Source: Amorphophallus konjac
Lineage: Eukaryota; Streptophyta; Magnoliopsida; Alismatales; Araceae
Assembly (NCBI GenBank): GCA_022559845.1
Contig: CM040125.1
Coordinates: 292,812,200-292,876,199, forward strand
Direction: 5' to 3'
DNA: 64,000 nucleotides
Shown here: piece after piece, positions 1 through 11,684 of the stretch
How the letters are laid out: every line of letters begins with the position of its first letter
Numbering within the stretch: the first letter of the stretch is position 1
Made by a program: the position numbers and the translations under genes
Notes under the pieces: generated by a model
Told to the model about the DNA's origin: nothing
What the model saw: the letters and a program-made list of their open reading frames with translations, nothing else
Databases searched by the model: none

Positions 1-1185
1 TATGAGATGAGGAATGGAACATTGTTCCGGATAATGGCAGATGCCCAAAAGAAGATTTTACTTCACTGCTTATCTCCAGGGGAAGCCAAGTAGGTAATGC
101 AAGAGGTCCATGCCAGGTCACTCGGGGCACACCAGGCTGGTCCGAAAATGAAAATCAAAATAATGAAATTGGGCTACTATTGGCCTTCTATGTTTGACGA
201 TTGCTGTAAGTTCACCAAAGCCTACTAGAGGTGTCAAGAACATGCCATTGTGTCAAGAAGGCCGCCTGTGCCACTGCATCCTACCATCCCAAGTTGGTCG
301 TTCACTCAATGGGGCATGGATGTGGTGGGGCCACTACCAGCATCTTCATCCGGATGCAAATATATCTTAGCAGCTACAGATTACTTCTCCAGATGGGCAG
401 AGGCAGTAGCATTGAGAGAAGTGATGGGAGAAATGGTCGCTAGGTTCTTCCGACATAATATAATATTCCGGTTTGGGGTGCTCAACCGAATCATCTCTGA
501 CAACGACAGTCACTTCAAGAATCAGAAGGTCTACCGACTAGCTGATAAGTACAAGATTGATTGGAGGGCATCGTCTCCCTGCTACCCTCAAGCCAATGGA
601 CTTGCAGAAGCCTTCAACAAGACGCTATGCACTTTGCTAGCAAAGACTGTCAAGGCTAACAAAAGAGATTGGGAGGAAAGAATGTACGAGGCACTCTGGG
701 CTTACAGTACAGTCTACAAGACCCCAACTGGCTGCTCACCCTACTCCCTCGTATATGGGTCGGAGGCTGTGGTGCCAATTGAACTAGAAGTCCCCTCGTT
801 GAAAATCGCCATCCAGCATGGATTGGTAAGCAGCAAGCAGACCAACATAGAAAGAAGACTGGAGGAGCTCGCCGAGCTCGAAGGAAAGCGTCTCCGGGCG
901 CAACAAAATATCCAACTCTATCAAGCCCGCATGGCCCGTGCTTTTGATAAGCTGGTCAAAGGATGGAAATTCAAAAAGGGTGACCTGATAATGGTTAAAA
1001 GAAGAGAAGTGATGACCTCCAACCCCAAGGGAAAGTTGGTTGAAAACTGGGTCGGACCGTATGTCGTCTACCGAGTATATGAAGGGGGTGTGTATGTCCT
1101 CGTGGATCACAAAGGAGTTATCCAGTTCTCTCCCCTTAATGGGAAACACCTGAGGCTATATCACACGGTTCAACTGGCGTTCTGA
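1..1185 (+). pseudogene. Ty3/gypsy (probably Tat lineage) pol 3' end: integrase, decayed
   Basis: Integrase inserts retrotransposon cDNA into the genome; this is the 3' end of a pol gene whose upstream part lies outside the window. One frame runs from base 1 to the stop at 1183-1185. The N-terminal zinc-binding region (about 1-250) keeps the histidine part but is broken: in-frame TAG at 91-93 and 226-228, and the first Cys of the CxxC pair reads Tyr. The core follows, with the catalytic triad visible as D in WGMDVVGP, D in ISDNDSHF and E in NGLAEAFNKT. A GPY/F-type C-terminal module (NWVGPYVV, then FSPLNGKHLRLYH) ends the protein. There is no chromodomain, which fits Tat/Athila rather than chromoviruses. 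The tandem-repeat-rich 3' region beyond it also fits Tat. The copy is dead: two nonsense codons and a damaged zinc finger. Confidence 0.9.
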
Positions 1186-1197
1186 GAATGATTTATG

Positions 1198-2010
1198 TCC
1201 ACCCTTGGTCTAGTGGCATTCCGCCCTGACCGAGCTCTACCCTACCTTGGTCTAGTGGCATTCTGCCCTGGCCGAGCTCTACCCTACCTTGGTCTAGTGG
1301 CATTCCACCCTAGCCGAGCTCTACCCACCTTGGTCTAGTGGCACTCCGCCCTAACCGAGCTCTATCTGTCTCAGTCTAGTGGCACTCTGCTCTAGCTAAG
1401 TTCTACATGCCTTTGGTCCAGTGGCACTCCGCCCTGACCAAGCTTTACCCACCTCAGTCTAGGGGCTATATCCGCCCCGACTAGAGTCTCACCTGCCTTA
1501 GTCTAGTGGCGCCCCGCCCTAGCTATGTTTTATCTACCTTAGTCTAGTGGTGCCTTGCCCTAGCTAAGTTTCATCTGCCTTGGTCTAGTGGCACTCCACC
1601 CCGATCGAGCTACCTTCACCTTGGTCTAGTGGCACTCCGCCCTGATCAAGGTACCCTTATCTTGGTCTAGTGGCACCCCGCCCAGATCGAGCTACCTTCT
1701 TCTTGGTCTAGTGGCATTCCACCCTAACCGAGCTCTATCTGCCCTAGTCTAGTGGCACTCCGCCCTAGCTGATTTTCATCTGCCTTAGTCTAGTGGCGCC
1801 CTGCCCTAGCTAAGTTTCATCTACCTTAGTCTAGTGGCGCCACGCCCTAGCTAAGTTTCATCTTCCTTAGGTTAATGGCACTCTGCCCTAGCTAAGTTTC
1901 ACCTACCTTGGTCTAGTGGCACTCCGCCCTGGTCGAGCTACCCTTATCTTGGTCTAGTGGCACTCCGCCCTGGCCGAGCTACCCTTATCTTGGTCCAGTG
2001 GCACTCTGCC
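1198..2010 (+). repeat. Tandem array 1, ~42-bp unit (3' UTR of element 1)
   Basis: About 19 diverged units with the core CTTGGTCTAGTGGCA start 13 bp after the integrase stop. Spacing between cores is about 42 bp. Tandem repeats in the region between integrase and the 3' LTR are a known habit of Tat/Ogre elements. Nothing here looks coding. Confidence 0.85.
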
Positions 2011-2037
2011 CTAACCGAACTCGCATAAAATTGACAT

Positions 2038-2545
2038 CTTTGCCATTACGGGCCTTACGCCCGAATCGGCTCAAATCTATCCTTTGCGTTAGCATTACCC
2101 TCTTGTTGACGAATAAACCTCTTTTCTGGCTCAAGACTTCATGTCCTAGCCAACCTTTATACATCCTTGCCATTACGGGCCTTACGTCTGAATCAGCTCA
2201 AATCTATCCTTTGCATTAGCATTACCTTCTTGCTGACGAATAAACCCTTTTTCTGGCGCAAGACTTCGTGTCCTAGCCAACCTTTATACATCCTTGCCAT
2301 TACGGGCCTTACGTCCGAATCGGCTCAAATCTATCCTTTGCGTTAGCATTACCTTCTTGCTGACGAATAAACCCTCTGTCCTCGGCACAAGACTTCGTGT
2401 CCTAGCCGACCCTTATATATCAATGCCATTGCGGGTCTTACGCCCGAATCGGCACAAATTTATCCCTTGCGTTAGCATTGCCTTCGTGCTGACAAATAAA
2501 CCCTTTTTCTCGGCGCAAGACTTTGCGTCCTAGCCGACTCTCTCG
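2038..2545 (+). repeat. Tandem array 2, ~127-bp unit x4
   Basis: Four units begin with TGCCATTACGGGCCTTACG at about 2041, 2168, 2295 and 2424, a spacing of 127-129 bp. The last unit is the most diverged. The array directly follows array 1. Short ORFs here are repeats of one another and are not counted as genes. Confidence 0.85.
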
Positions 2546-2559
2546 ACGTCCCTTTGTCA

Positions 2560-2880
2560 TATAAAAAGGAAAAAAAGTAAAAGAGAAAAGAAAAATGGGG
2601 TTAAAAATAAAGATACTCCGCCGGCCTTGTTCCTACATTAGGACATGGGTAAAAATTGCTATCACCCGACTGCGGCGAAAATCTGAAAGGGCGCTGCAGG
2701 TAAAATCGGGTACCCCGCCACGTGAAAACCCGAAAGGGCGCGTGGGCAAAAGCAAGAGGGGACTGGCTTCGACAAAAACCTGAAAGGGCGCTTAAGTTAG
2801 TAAAGTGATAACCTAAAAAGTTCCTCTTTGTTCTCCTCCTAATGAAACTCCCAAGGGACAACCATCAAAAGTCCCACCGA
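2560..2880 (+). other. Post-array module, copy 1 (GCCGGCCTTGTTCC module)
   Basis: An A-rich lead-in is followed by GCCGGCCTTGTTCCTACA and then blocks of the form GAAAACCCGAAAGGGCGC. Two further copies follow other arrays, at about 3480-3722 and 20880-21060. The role is unknown. Because the module recurs, it marks these arrays as belonging to one element 3' region. Confidence 0.7.
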
Positions 2881-2894
2881 AGATCCCCTACCAA

Positions 2895-3445
2895 ACCCGT
2901 GTTCGGCCCTCGTCATCATCGGCGAGACCGGTCGACCTCTATTCCTTAACTCGGACCTTTCGTCCTTGTTAATGAACATACATTTGCTTCGACATGTAAC
3001 CCATGTCGATGAACAGACCCGTGTTCGACCCTCGTCATCATCGGCGGGGTCAGTCGATCTCTACCCTTAACTCGGACCTTTCGTCCCTGTTAATAAACTT
3101 ACCCTGGCCTTGACATGTAACCCATGCCGATGAACAAACCCATGTTCGACCCTCGTCATCATCGGCGAGATTGGTCGACCTCTATCCCTTAACTCGGACC
3201 TTCATCCTAGTTAATGAACATACCTTTGCTTCGACTTGTAACCCACGACGATGAACAAACCCAGGTTCGACCCTCGTCATCATCGGCAAAATGTGTCGAC
3301 CCGTGTCCCTTAACGTGGACCTTTCATCCCTGTTAAGAACTGTACAGCCTTTGCTTCGGCATTCAACAAATGTCGATGAATTAAACCAGGGCCCGACCCT
3401 TGTCATCATCGACAAGGCAGGTCGACATTTCAACAAACAAGCTCT
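2895..3445 (+). repeat. Tandem array 3, ~121-bp unit x4.5
   Basis: Units start with GTTCGRCCCTCGTCATCATC at about 2901, 3022, 3144 and 3266, with a partial fifth. Each unit contains a CTCGTCATCATCGGCRAGA block related to the core of the 40-bp units at 19.7-20.8 kb, so array 4 may have been amplified from part of this unit. Confidence 0.85.
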
Positions 3446-3479
3446 CCCGTGTTCCGGATTCTCCGCGAAGTACAAAAGA

Positions 3480-3722
3480 ATATTAAAAGAAAGAAAAGAA
3501 ACAAAAATGGGGTTAAAAAAAATAGAGATACCCCGCCGGCCTTGTTCCTAAACTGGGACAAGGGAAAAAATAGCTATAACCCGACTGTGGCGAAAACCCA
3601 AAAGGGCACTGCCAGTAAAATCGGGAACCCCGCCACTTGAAAACCCAAAAGGGCGCGTGGGCAAAAGCAAGAGGGGGCTGGCTTCGGTGAAAACCCGAAA
3701 GGGTGCTTGAGTCAGTAATGTG
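3480..3722 (+). other. Post-array module, copy 2, ending at the copia insertion site
   Basis: This is the second copy of the GCCGGCCTTGTTCC module with its GAAAACCCGAAAGGGCGC-type blocks. It stops at 3722, where the Sirevirus-like element begins. The target duplication ATGTG is 3718-3722. Host sequence resumes at 19643-19647 with the same five bases. Confidence 0.75.
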
Positions 3723-4360
3723 TGATAGGATCGGTGCAAGGATTCAAGGAGGGGGGGGGTGAATGAATCCCACCCTTAAAAAAAACTTTTTGCTCAATAA
3801 AAATTAGAACACTAACTAGAACAAGATAGACAGACAGGATAACTAATCAGAATCTCTTTTGAACCGAAGAACAAACGTCTATCTCGCGCCTAAACAATCA
3901 ACTAGCGCAAGCAGCACAGATATAAACGAGAATGCTAAGGCAACCTGTGAATGAGGTAGAAGATAAGGAGCAAAGCACACCCACACTGCACAGAGGATTT
4001 TTAGGTGGTTCGGTCACCAAGACCTACGCCACCCCTCACTCCCAACCGGAGTGAGGCTTCCACTAGCACAAGCTAGAACGCAGACTCAGTCTGCAAACAA
4101 GTTGCTGCCACACAGCTTGACCAGGGGAACAACCTCCCCTCTTCCTCCAAACCGGAGGGACACCCCAAGTGACTCCCAGCCACTTGGAAACCAGAGACCG
4201 AAGTCTCTCTTCCTCCAGACCGGAGGGACCCCTGGACTTGCTAGCCACAAGCCCAGAACCGGAGACAAGTCTCCCTTCTCCTGAATCCACAGGAGGAACC
4301 CGATCCCCAGCAGGGCAATCGGAAGAACAAGGCTAACCAAAGAAACAAAAGAAAAAATAA

Positions 4361-6425
4361 TGTTGGGAATCGACACCGAGCCTGTACCTTTTTATTACAT
4401 TTATGTCCTTTTAGTTTATGTTTATATCCACGAGAAAGTATACGCGCAATTGTACGGCTTTATCGGCCAATGCGTCACTCCTGTAGATTGTGTGGGTTTT
4501 ATGCAATTATGCAGTAGGACCAGCAAGGGGGCCCTCAGCCCTTTCCCATTGGTCCATGTCACCACGTGGGCCTGGTCAACCTTCCAAGGTGGACATCTAG
4601 AATGGTGGACTGGTCATATGGACACATGTGTGTAAATGGGTCAACATTCTAATGGGTTGGCCACCTACCCCATTCAACTTACACATAGTCAATGGTGCGC
4701 CCCCTTCCCCTTGAATTTTTTATTAGTTTTTGTATGATATTCACACCTCATCCCAGCCCTTCAATCCACACCCCTAGATCCAAGGGTGCACAATTGATTT
4801 GGTTGGAATCATATATAAGCTTGTATTTTTATGAGAAAATCAATGAAAAATCAGAATTTTTGTGTGTAAGCAAGGAGCTTGGTGCGCCCCTCTCTCCTCC
4901 CCTGCTGTTCTTCCCTCCCCAACCCCAGATCTAGAGTGTTTTTACCTCCTATCCCTTCCTCTCAACCTCCGGTGATCGTCTGTGCCGTCGCCGCCGCCGT
5001 TCGTGCCGCCATCGAGCCGCCTCTGCAGTTCTATCTTCGTCCGATCACAGCCACTTCCATGAATTGTCTGTCTCCGCCACGAGATTGGATTGATCTGAAT
5101 TTTGTATGGTGTTTTCAGCCCTGGCATCCCAAGATCCACCTAAATTTTCACGCCAAAATTCCATCGTTTAGTATTTTTACATTTTCGTCCAACCTGTCAT
5201 CCCAGATCTGCTAGGTTTCTGTCTACAGTGATAGAACCTTTGAGTTTTCCCCCTACGACCATCTTTTTGATTTGTCCAAACCCTTCCAATTTTACTAGGA
5301 GTTATGTCCATCACCCCCTACCTTCACAAATTTTCTTAATTTTTTATCAGCCTTCTATCTATTTTTAGAAATTCGTGTTCTTCCTCTGATACAGTGTTTT
5401 AGTCAGATCCCAGATCCGACCACCCTCCACTTCCAAAATCATAAAAAATCACCGCCACCTCCAAATCCAGATCCAAAATATTTCTGGTTTCCTTCTTCGA
5501 TTTCCTACAAACTTATTGAAGAACACATCTTCAAATTCGGACATCTACTTTACGGTCAAAGGCAATCAACAGGAACGTTCTTTGCAGATCTGAGTCTTCA
5601 GTTACTGTACAACAACAGCATATAAAATTTGCCAACACAAAGTAAAAATCTGGTGAATTTTTCTGAAGGCCACTAGATTGCAGTACTTCAAAGCAGCTTT
5701 CCAACGGCTTTGATCTCGTCGCATTCCGACACCGGTGTTGATCGCAGCGTCTGTTCTCGCCGGAGCGCGCGCTGAAATACAGAACCGGCAGATTTCCGAT
5801 CGGTTTTTCCGACCGGTGCCGAACGAAGCCGCCCGGCCTCCGGCCGGCGAACTAGCGTGCCACCAGACCAGGGAACACTTCCACAAGTGTCCCCACCACA
5901 GTGGTGACATCGGGTCCCGCACGGTCCCTCCGAACAGCACGTGGGCCCCACCGTCACTAGTTCGGGTGCTGCCGAAGAGACGCGAGAAGCTGCCCATCAA
6001 CCCGAATTCGGTCCTCCCGGGCCCGTTTGTGTAGCCCATTACCTCCCTGCGTGGAGTGGGCAGTAATTCATTTGCTGTAATATGGTGTATTAATTGTCCC
6101 GGGAGTACGAGTTTCGGCCGGGTCCGTCGTCCCCACGCCGAGCGCGTGGAGGTATCGCATTCACTCCCTTACTTGGCATTTTGCTTACTTCATATATATT
6201 TATTTATGCCGCTGCTAGAGAGCATGTGTAGGGATATATAGCTCGCTTTATCTATTCATTACCACTGCTGCGATAGAGTGCGAGACCGTCCCGTGACCCG
6301 ATCCGGGCACGAAAGTGCGAGCCGACCACCCTAGCTCTTGCCGGTTTCTAAACCGCGCACGTCCGACGCTTCCCTCGTTAAGGGACGATCGCGAGCTTGT
6401 CGTGTCCGTGTCTCATCCCGCATCA
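4361..6425 (+). repeat. 5' LTR of the TR-GAG element
   Basis: It starts TGTTGGGAATCGACACCGAG and ends CGCATCA three bases before the primer site. It pairs with 8807-10876; mismatches are scattered and few (identity not computed). The 3' copy starts TGATGGG, so the second base pair after TG has drifted in one copy. Confidence 0.92.
4812..4818 (+). promoter_or_regulatory. TATA box in the TR-GAG 5' LTR
   Basis: TATATAA in the context TCATATATAAGCTTG, about 450 bp into the LTR. The same box is at 9260-9266 in the 3' LTR. It is a likely start point for the element transcript; no start site can be proved from sequence. Confidence 0.6.
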
Positions 6426-6428
6426 ATT

Positions 6429-6440
6429 TGGTATCAGAGC
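6429..6440 (+). other. Primer binding site, initiator tRNA-Met
   Basis: TGGTATCAGAGC follows the LTR end by three bases. This is the standard plant primer site complementary to the 3' end of initiator methionine tRNA, where minus-strand cDNA synthesis begins. Confidence 0.93.
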
Positions 6441-6751
6441 GAGTTTGAGTCTAGGGTGTCCAAAAAAAAAGTGTCATTCATTAGTCATTTACGTCTAAGT
6501 CGTGTTTAGGGTCATCATTGTTTTAAAACAAACAAAAAAAAAGTGTCTTTTTGCATTGCATCCCTTTACTCGGTATATCAAAAGGTGTTGTCCGAACGTT
6601 AGGCTACGCCTATCGGGAAGGCCGCACACTTGCGCGAGTGACCTTCGGGTCGATTACCTCCGCCGCGTACCGCGTTTTGGTTAAGTCTAGGCGCATCATT
6701 TTGCATTAGTGTGTTTTGCTTTAGTCGGCGTCTTCTAGTCGGTGTGTTTGC

Positions 6752-8338
6752 ATGCCCACTCGTCGGGGTACTCAGTACTCACCCCCACCACCACCTATGG
6801 CCAACCCACGGGATACCTCGGGAGACTTCGACTCCCTACACGAGGCGATGATGGCCATTATGACTAGGTTGTACCAATCCGATGCTAACTTTCGGACTTT
6901 CTCCGATAATATGGACGGTCGCCTTAGAGCCATGGAGGGACGCATGGAGACCTCCGATAGGTCGGTCCAAGACCTCGTTGGGCGGTTAGATAGGATGTCA
7001 CACGGGGACCCTCCTGGGGCAGGCCAAGGCCCACCCGCACCTCCTCCCGCGGTGGCCCAAGTCCAACCCGCTCCCATGGCACAAGTCCAAGCCGCTCCCG
7101 CGGCCCAAAACCAGCCACCACAGGCTCCTCCACCCACCCCTCCTCGGGTTCCCGAACTACCGCACCGTGACCTTGGTCTCGAGGACTATGGGTCCGACAA
7201 TGCCTATGAGGGGTATGGTCAACACCGTCGTGGTTTTCAGCCACAACGAGATGAGGATGATGATAGGGTCCTTAAGACCGTGTGAGCGGATCCTCCCTCT
7301 TTTTACGGGTCTTTGGATCCGAAAGTCTACCTAGATTGGGAGTTCGGCATGGACTGTTATTTTGAGTGGTATGATATGTCGGAGCGCCGAAGGGTCCGAT
7401 TTGCCACCATGAAGCTCATGGGGCAGGCGCAAACCTATTGGAAGAATGTGGAGAGCCTGCTACTTCAGCGGCTAGAACCCCCGATTGACACATGGGCCGA
7501 GATGAAGAATAAACTTCGGCAAAAGTACCGTCCTCCCACATACCGCCAGCGACTCATCGATAGATGGCAAAGTCTTAGCCAAGGAGACCGGTCAGTCTCC
7601 GAATACATCGCTGAATTTGATGAGTACTTTCTACGATGTGGTGTCACGGAGGAGAGTACCATGCCTGTTTCCCGCTTTCGACGTGGTTTGCGGCCACACT
7701 ATCAGTATGAGCTTTTCCGCCGCAATGCCAAGATGTTGGAAGAGGCATACCAGGTTGCTCTCGAGTTAGAGCAATTCGAGGGAGAGTTTGACTCTAGTCA
7801 TCGGTTGGGCCCCACCCCTCTCCGTAGCACCGAGCCCCGTCACTCTATAGGCCCACATCCTCGGCCTCCCATGGCTCGACCTCAGGAGCCCACCCATCAG
7901 GAGCACTTTGCTCCTCGACCTCGCCCTCCTCCACCCCGGGACCTATTTCCACCCCAACCACCGACACCCGTTGCCCGTCCCCCGGCTCCTATAGCCCGTC
8001 CTCTGGCACCGCCCCCCCCCCCTCCACTATTGTCCTAGGTACCTACACCTCCCCCATTGCTGCCTACACCCCCTACCTGATGGGATGATAAGGGTAAGGC
8101 CCCTTTTATAGGAGAGAGTAGTCGGTCGAGAGTGCAGTGTTTCCATTGTCATGGATTTGGCCACTTTACCAGCGAGTGTCCCGCTCACGCCACCCTAGCC
8201 TTAGGTGCTGGAGAGCCCGCACCTTTTCCCGAGCTTGAGTGTGTCAATTATGAGGCCGATGACGTACTAGCCGATGAGTACTATGCCTTGGGGGGAGAGT
8301 TGGATGGCTCACCCGCCGCCCAGGATGCCGCCACCTAG
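6752..8338 (+). pseudogene. gag of the TR-GAG element, three in-frame stops
   Basis: One frame of 529 codons encodes a Ty3-type Gag, the structural protein that packages element RNA. The N-terminus (residues 1 to about 175) is proline/alanine/glutamine-rich with repeated PPAPPP and AQVQ segments. The retrotransposon gag domain follows (about residues 185-345; the DPKVYLDWE start, then the YWKNVESLL, YIAEFDEYF and FRRGL landmarks). A second proline-rich linker leads to one CCHC zinc knuckle (CFHCHGFGHFTSEC, near 8138-8179). Stops interrupt it at 7283-7285 (TGA), 8036-8038 (TAG) and 8078-8080 (TGA). The frame is otherwise unbroken, so the copy decayed by point change only. The ATG at 6752 is the first good start after the leader. 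No protease or other Pol domain follows. Confidence 0.88.
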
Positions 8339-8806
8339 TGGGCTTGTGTCACCATCTTAGTCTAGGGTCATATATGATTCGGTGTGTTTTCCTTGTGTGG
8401 TTTGTTTTGTGTGGTTTGTTTGCATGGTTTGTGTGTCGTTTGTTTATCTGCATGCGTCTTGTGTAAGCTCGTTGTCGTTCTCTTATGAGTAAGAGGCGAG
8501 TGGACTCACTTGATGAGTATGGGATCGGTTCCACATCCATACCCGGATCAGTCACTTATAGGGACTCAGCGGTGATTCCTATTGAGTCTTTGAGCTGCTC
8601 CCTTCCTTTTTGAGAGTGCCCCACCCGGAGTGTCCACCTCTAGCCCATAGCAGCTTGTGTATATCGAGTATATATCGAATGAGCAGGTGAAGGTCACTTG
8701 GAGTGGAGCATACCCGCGCTACTTGGCACGGTGACGGATCCGCCGGAGTACTCGAGCATCCCTACCCCTACTCGACGGGGTCGAGTTCCTCCCACCCAGG
8801 GAGAGT
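8339..8806 (+). other. 3' leader of the TR-GAG element with polypurine tract
   Basis: No coding potential is seen between the gag stop and the 3' LTR, where Pol would lie in an autonomous element. AGGGAGAG at 8798-8805 directly precedes the LTR and is the likely plus-strand primer. The stretch also has a short run of GTGTGGTTTGTTTG-like repeats near 8390-8450. Confidence 0.7.
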
Positions 8807-10876
8807 TGATGGGAATCGACACCGAGCCTGTACCTTTTTTATTACATTTATGTCCTTTTAGTTTATGTTTATATCCACGAGAAAGTATACGTGCAATTGT
8901 ACGGCTTTATCGGCCAATGCGTCACTCCCGTAGATTGTGTGGGTTTTTATGCAATTATGCAGTAGGACCAGCAAGGGGGCCCTCAGCCCTTTCCCATTGG
9001 TCCATGTCACCATGTGGGCCTGGTCAACCTTCCAAGGTGGACATCTAGAATGGTGGGCTGGTCATATGGACACATGTGTGTAAATGGGTCAACATTCTAA
9101 TGGGTTGGCCACCTACCCCATTCAACTTACACATAGTCAATGGTGCGCCCCCTTCCCCTTGAATTTTTTATTAGTTTTTGTGTGATATTCACACCTCATC
9201 CCAGCCCTTTAATCCACACCCCTAGATCCAAGGGTGCACAATTGATTTGGTTGGAATCATATATAAGCTTGTATTTTTATGAGAAAATCAATGAAAAATC
9301 AGAATTTTTGTGTGTAAGCAAGGAGCTTGGTGCGCCCCTCTCTCCTCCCCTGCTGTTCTTCCCTCCCCAACCCCAGATCTAGAGTGTTTCTACCTCCTAT
9401 CCCCTCCTCTCAACCTCCGGTGATCGTCTGTGCCGCCGCCGCCGCCGTTCGTGCCGCCATCGTGCCGCCTCTGCAGTTCTATCTTCGTCCGACCATAGCA
9501 ACTTCCAGGAATTGTCTGTCTCTGCCACGAGCTTAGATTGATCTGAATTGTTTATGGTGTGTTCAGCCCTTGCGTCCCAAGATCCACCTAAATTTTCACG
9601 CCAAAATTCCATCGTTTAGTATTTTTACATTTTCGTCCAACCTGTCATCCCAGATCTGCCAGGTTTCTGTCTACAGTGACAGAACCTCTGAGTTCTCCCC
9701 CTCCGACCATCTTCTTGATTTGTCCAAACCTTCCCAATTTTACTAGGAGTTCTGTCCATCACCCCCTACCTTCACAAGTTTTCTTAATTTTTTATCCGCC
9801 TTCTATCTATTTTTAGAAATTCGTGTTCTTCCTCTGATACAGTGTTTTTTAGTCAGATCCCAGATCCGACCACCCTCCACTTCTAAAATCAGAAAAAATC
9901 ACCACCACCTCCAAATCCAGATCCACAAACAGCCCTGGTTTCCTTGTTCGATTTCCTACAACCTTGATGAAGAACACATCTTCAAATTAGGACATCTATT
10001 TCACGGTCAAAGGCAATCAATAGGAAAGTTCTCTACAGATCTGAGTCTTCAGTTATTGTACAACAGCAGCATATAAAATTCTCCAACACAAATTACAAAT
10101 CTGGTGAATTTTTTTGAAGACCACTAGATTGCAGTACTTCGAAGCAGCTTTCCAACGGCTCTGATCTCGTCGCATTCCGACACCGGTGCTGATCGCAGCG
10201 TCCGTTCTCGCCGGAGTGCGCGCTGAAATACAGAACCTGCAGATTTCCGATCGGTTTTTCCGACCGGTGCCGAACGGAGCCGCCCGGCCTCCGGCCGGCG
10301 AACCAGCGTGCCGCCATCCCAGGGAACACTTCCACAAGTGTCCCCACCACAGTGGTGACATCAGGTCCCGCACGGTCCCTCCGGACAGCACGTGGGCCCC
10401 ACCGTCACTAGTTCGGGTGCTGCCGAAGAGACGCGAGAAGCCGCCCGTCAACCCGAATTCGGTCCTCCCGGGCCCGTTTGTGTAGCCCATTACCTCCCTG
10501 CGTGGAGTGGGCAGTAATTCATTTGCTGTAATATGGTGTATTAATTGTCCCGGGAGTACGAGTTTCGGCCGGGTCCGTCGTCCCCACGCCGAGCGCGTGG
10601 AGGTATCGCATTCGCTCCCTTACTTGGCATTTTGCTTACTTCATCTATATTTGTTTATGCCGCTGCTAGAGAGCATGTGTAAGGATATCTAACTCGCTTT
10701 ATCTATTCATTACCGCTGCTACGAGAGAGTGCGAGACCGTCCCGTGACCCAATCCGGGCACGAAAGTGCGAGCCGACCACCCTAGCTCTTGCCGGTTTCT
10801 CAACCGCGCACGTCCGACGCTTCCCTCGTTAAGGGACGATCGCGAGCTTGTCGTGTCCGTGTCTCGTCTCGCATCA
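8807..10876 (+). repeat. 3' LTR of the TR-GAG element
   Basis: It matches 4361-6425 from TGATGGGAATCGACACCGAG to the CGCATCA end. The AATAA duplication follows at 10877-10881, and the copia LTR resumes there. Confidence 0.92.
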
Positions 10877-11279
10877 AATAAGGAAACCAAAAATACACAG
10901 CGATCGGAAGGCTGTAAATGAAGAACAAGAATGTAGCTCTCAAAGGAGCAGATCTGGCTTGGATTTAATCCAGACGCCAGAGGACAGATCTTCAATAGCT
11001 TCTTCCTTCTTCTCCACGAACTCTCTCTCTCTCTATCTCGCTTTCTTTCTCCTCTGCTCACCTTTTCTCTCACGCTATTCTCTCCTTTTTCTCTGCAACC
11101 CTTTTTCTTCTGCCGGCTCAGTCTTCTTCTATTTCTTCTTCTTCTCCTTTTCTTCTTCTTCTCTTTTTCTTCCTCTTTCTGTGGATCGAAGACTCTCTAC
11201 TGCTTGTTTCTCACTGTATAGACTTTTTCCCTTTTTCTCTCAGCTTCGATCAGTCTTCATCTGTTAGATGAAGGCTTCC

Positions 11280-11286
11280 TTTTATA
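11280..11286 (-). promoter_or_regulatory. TATA box of the copia 3' LTR
   Basis: The minus strand reads TATAAAA followed by GGAAGCC. The matching box in the 5' LTR is at 18209-18215. A pyrimidine-rich tract (11020-11175; 17944-18110) lies just downstream in the direction of transcription. Confidence 0.6.
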
Positions 11287-11684
11287 AGCAGCAGCAGCAG
11301 CTAGGGCGTGAGCTTCCCACGCCTTCTGTCCAGAAGATTCCTCCTCGAATCATGTGCTCAGCACCCACCTCGGATCATGTGTCAGGTGCCATCTTCGGGT
11401 CACGTGCCCATTCATCAGTACGCTCAGCAACTGGAGTTGAGGTGGCGTCAACACACTTGCTCCAAAGGGTTGACGCAGCCTTCAAAGACATTTGACCAGC
11501 AAAACTCAAGTCTGCTGCGTTGACTCCATCAGCCTGCTGCGTTGACGCATCGGTGATCCAGTGATCAAGTCTTCAGCAGATGGGCGTGCTGCGTCGACGC
11601 TCTCAGCATGCTGCGTTGACGCATTTGGACGCTGCGTTGGCCCAATCATCAGTCTGAATTGTCTGCAAACAGAGATAAAAGGAA

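Larger units (their letters stand above)
4361..10876 (+). mobile_element. Non-autonomous gag-only Ty3/gypsy LTR element (TR-GAG type)
   Basis: The element is 6516 bp with long LTRs (4361-6425 and 8807-10876, each starting TG and ending CA). It has an initiator-Met primer site at 6429-6440, one gag region, a polypurine tract at 8798-8805 and no pol. The target duplication AATAA is at 4356-4360 and 10877-10881. The homologous position in the other copia LTR (AATAA at 17806-17810) is uninterrupted, which proves the insertion. Elements of this layout, Gag and LTRs without Pol, have been called TR-GAG in plants and are thought to use Pol from relatives. Confidence 0.93.

Noticed and set aside
7313..7662. 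An independent second gene after the first stop in the TR-GAG gag
   Set aside because: The segments on both sides of each stop are in the same frame and together form one Gag with domains in the usual order.
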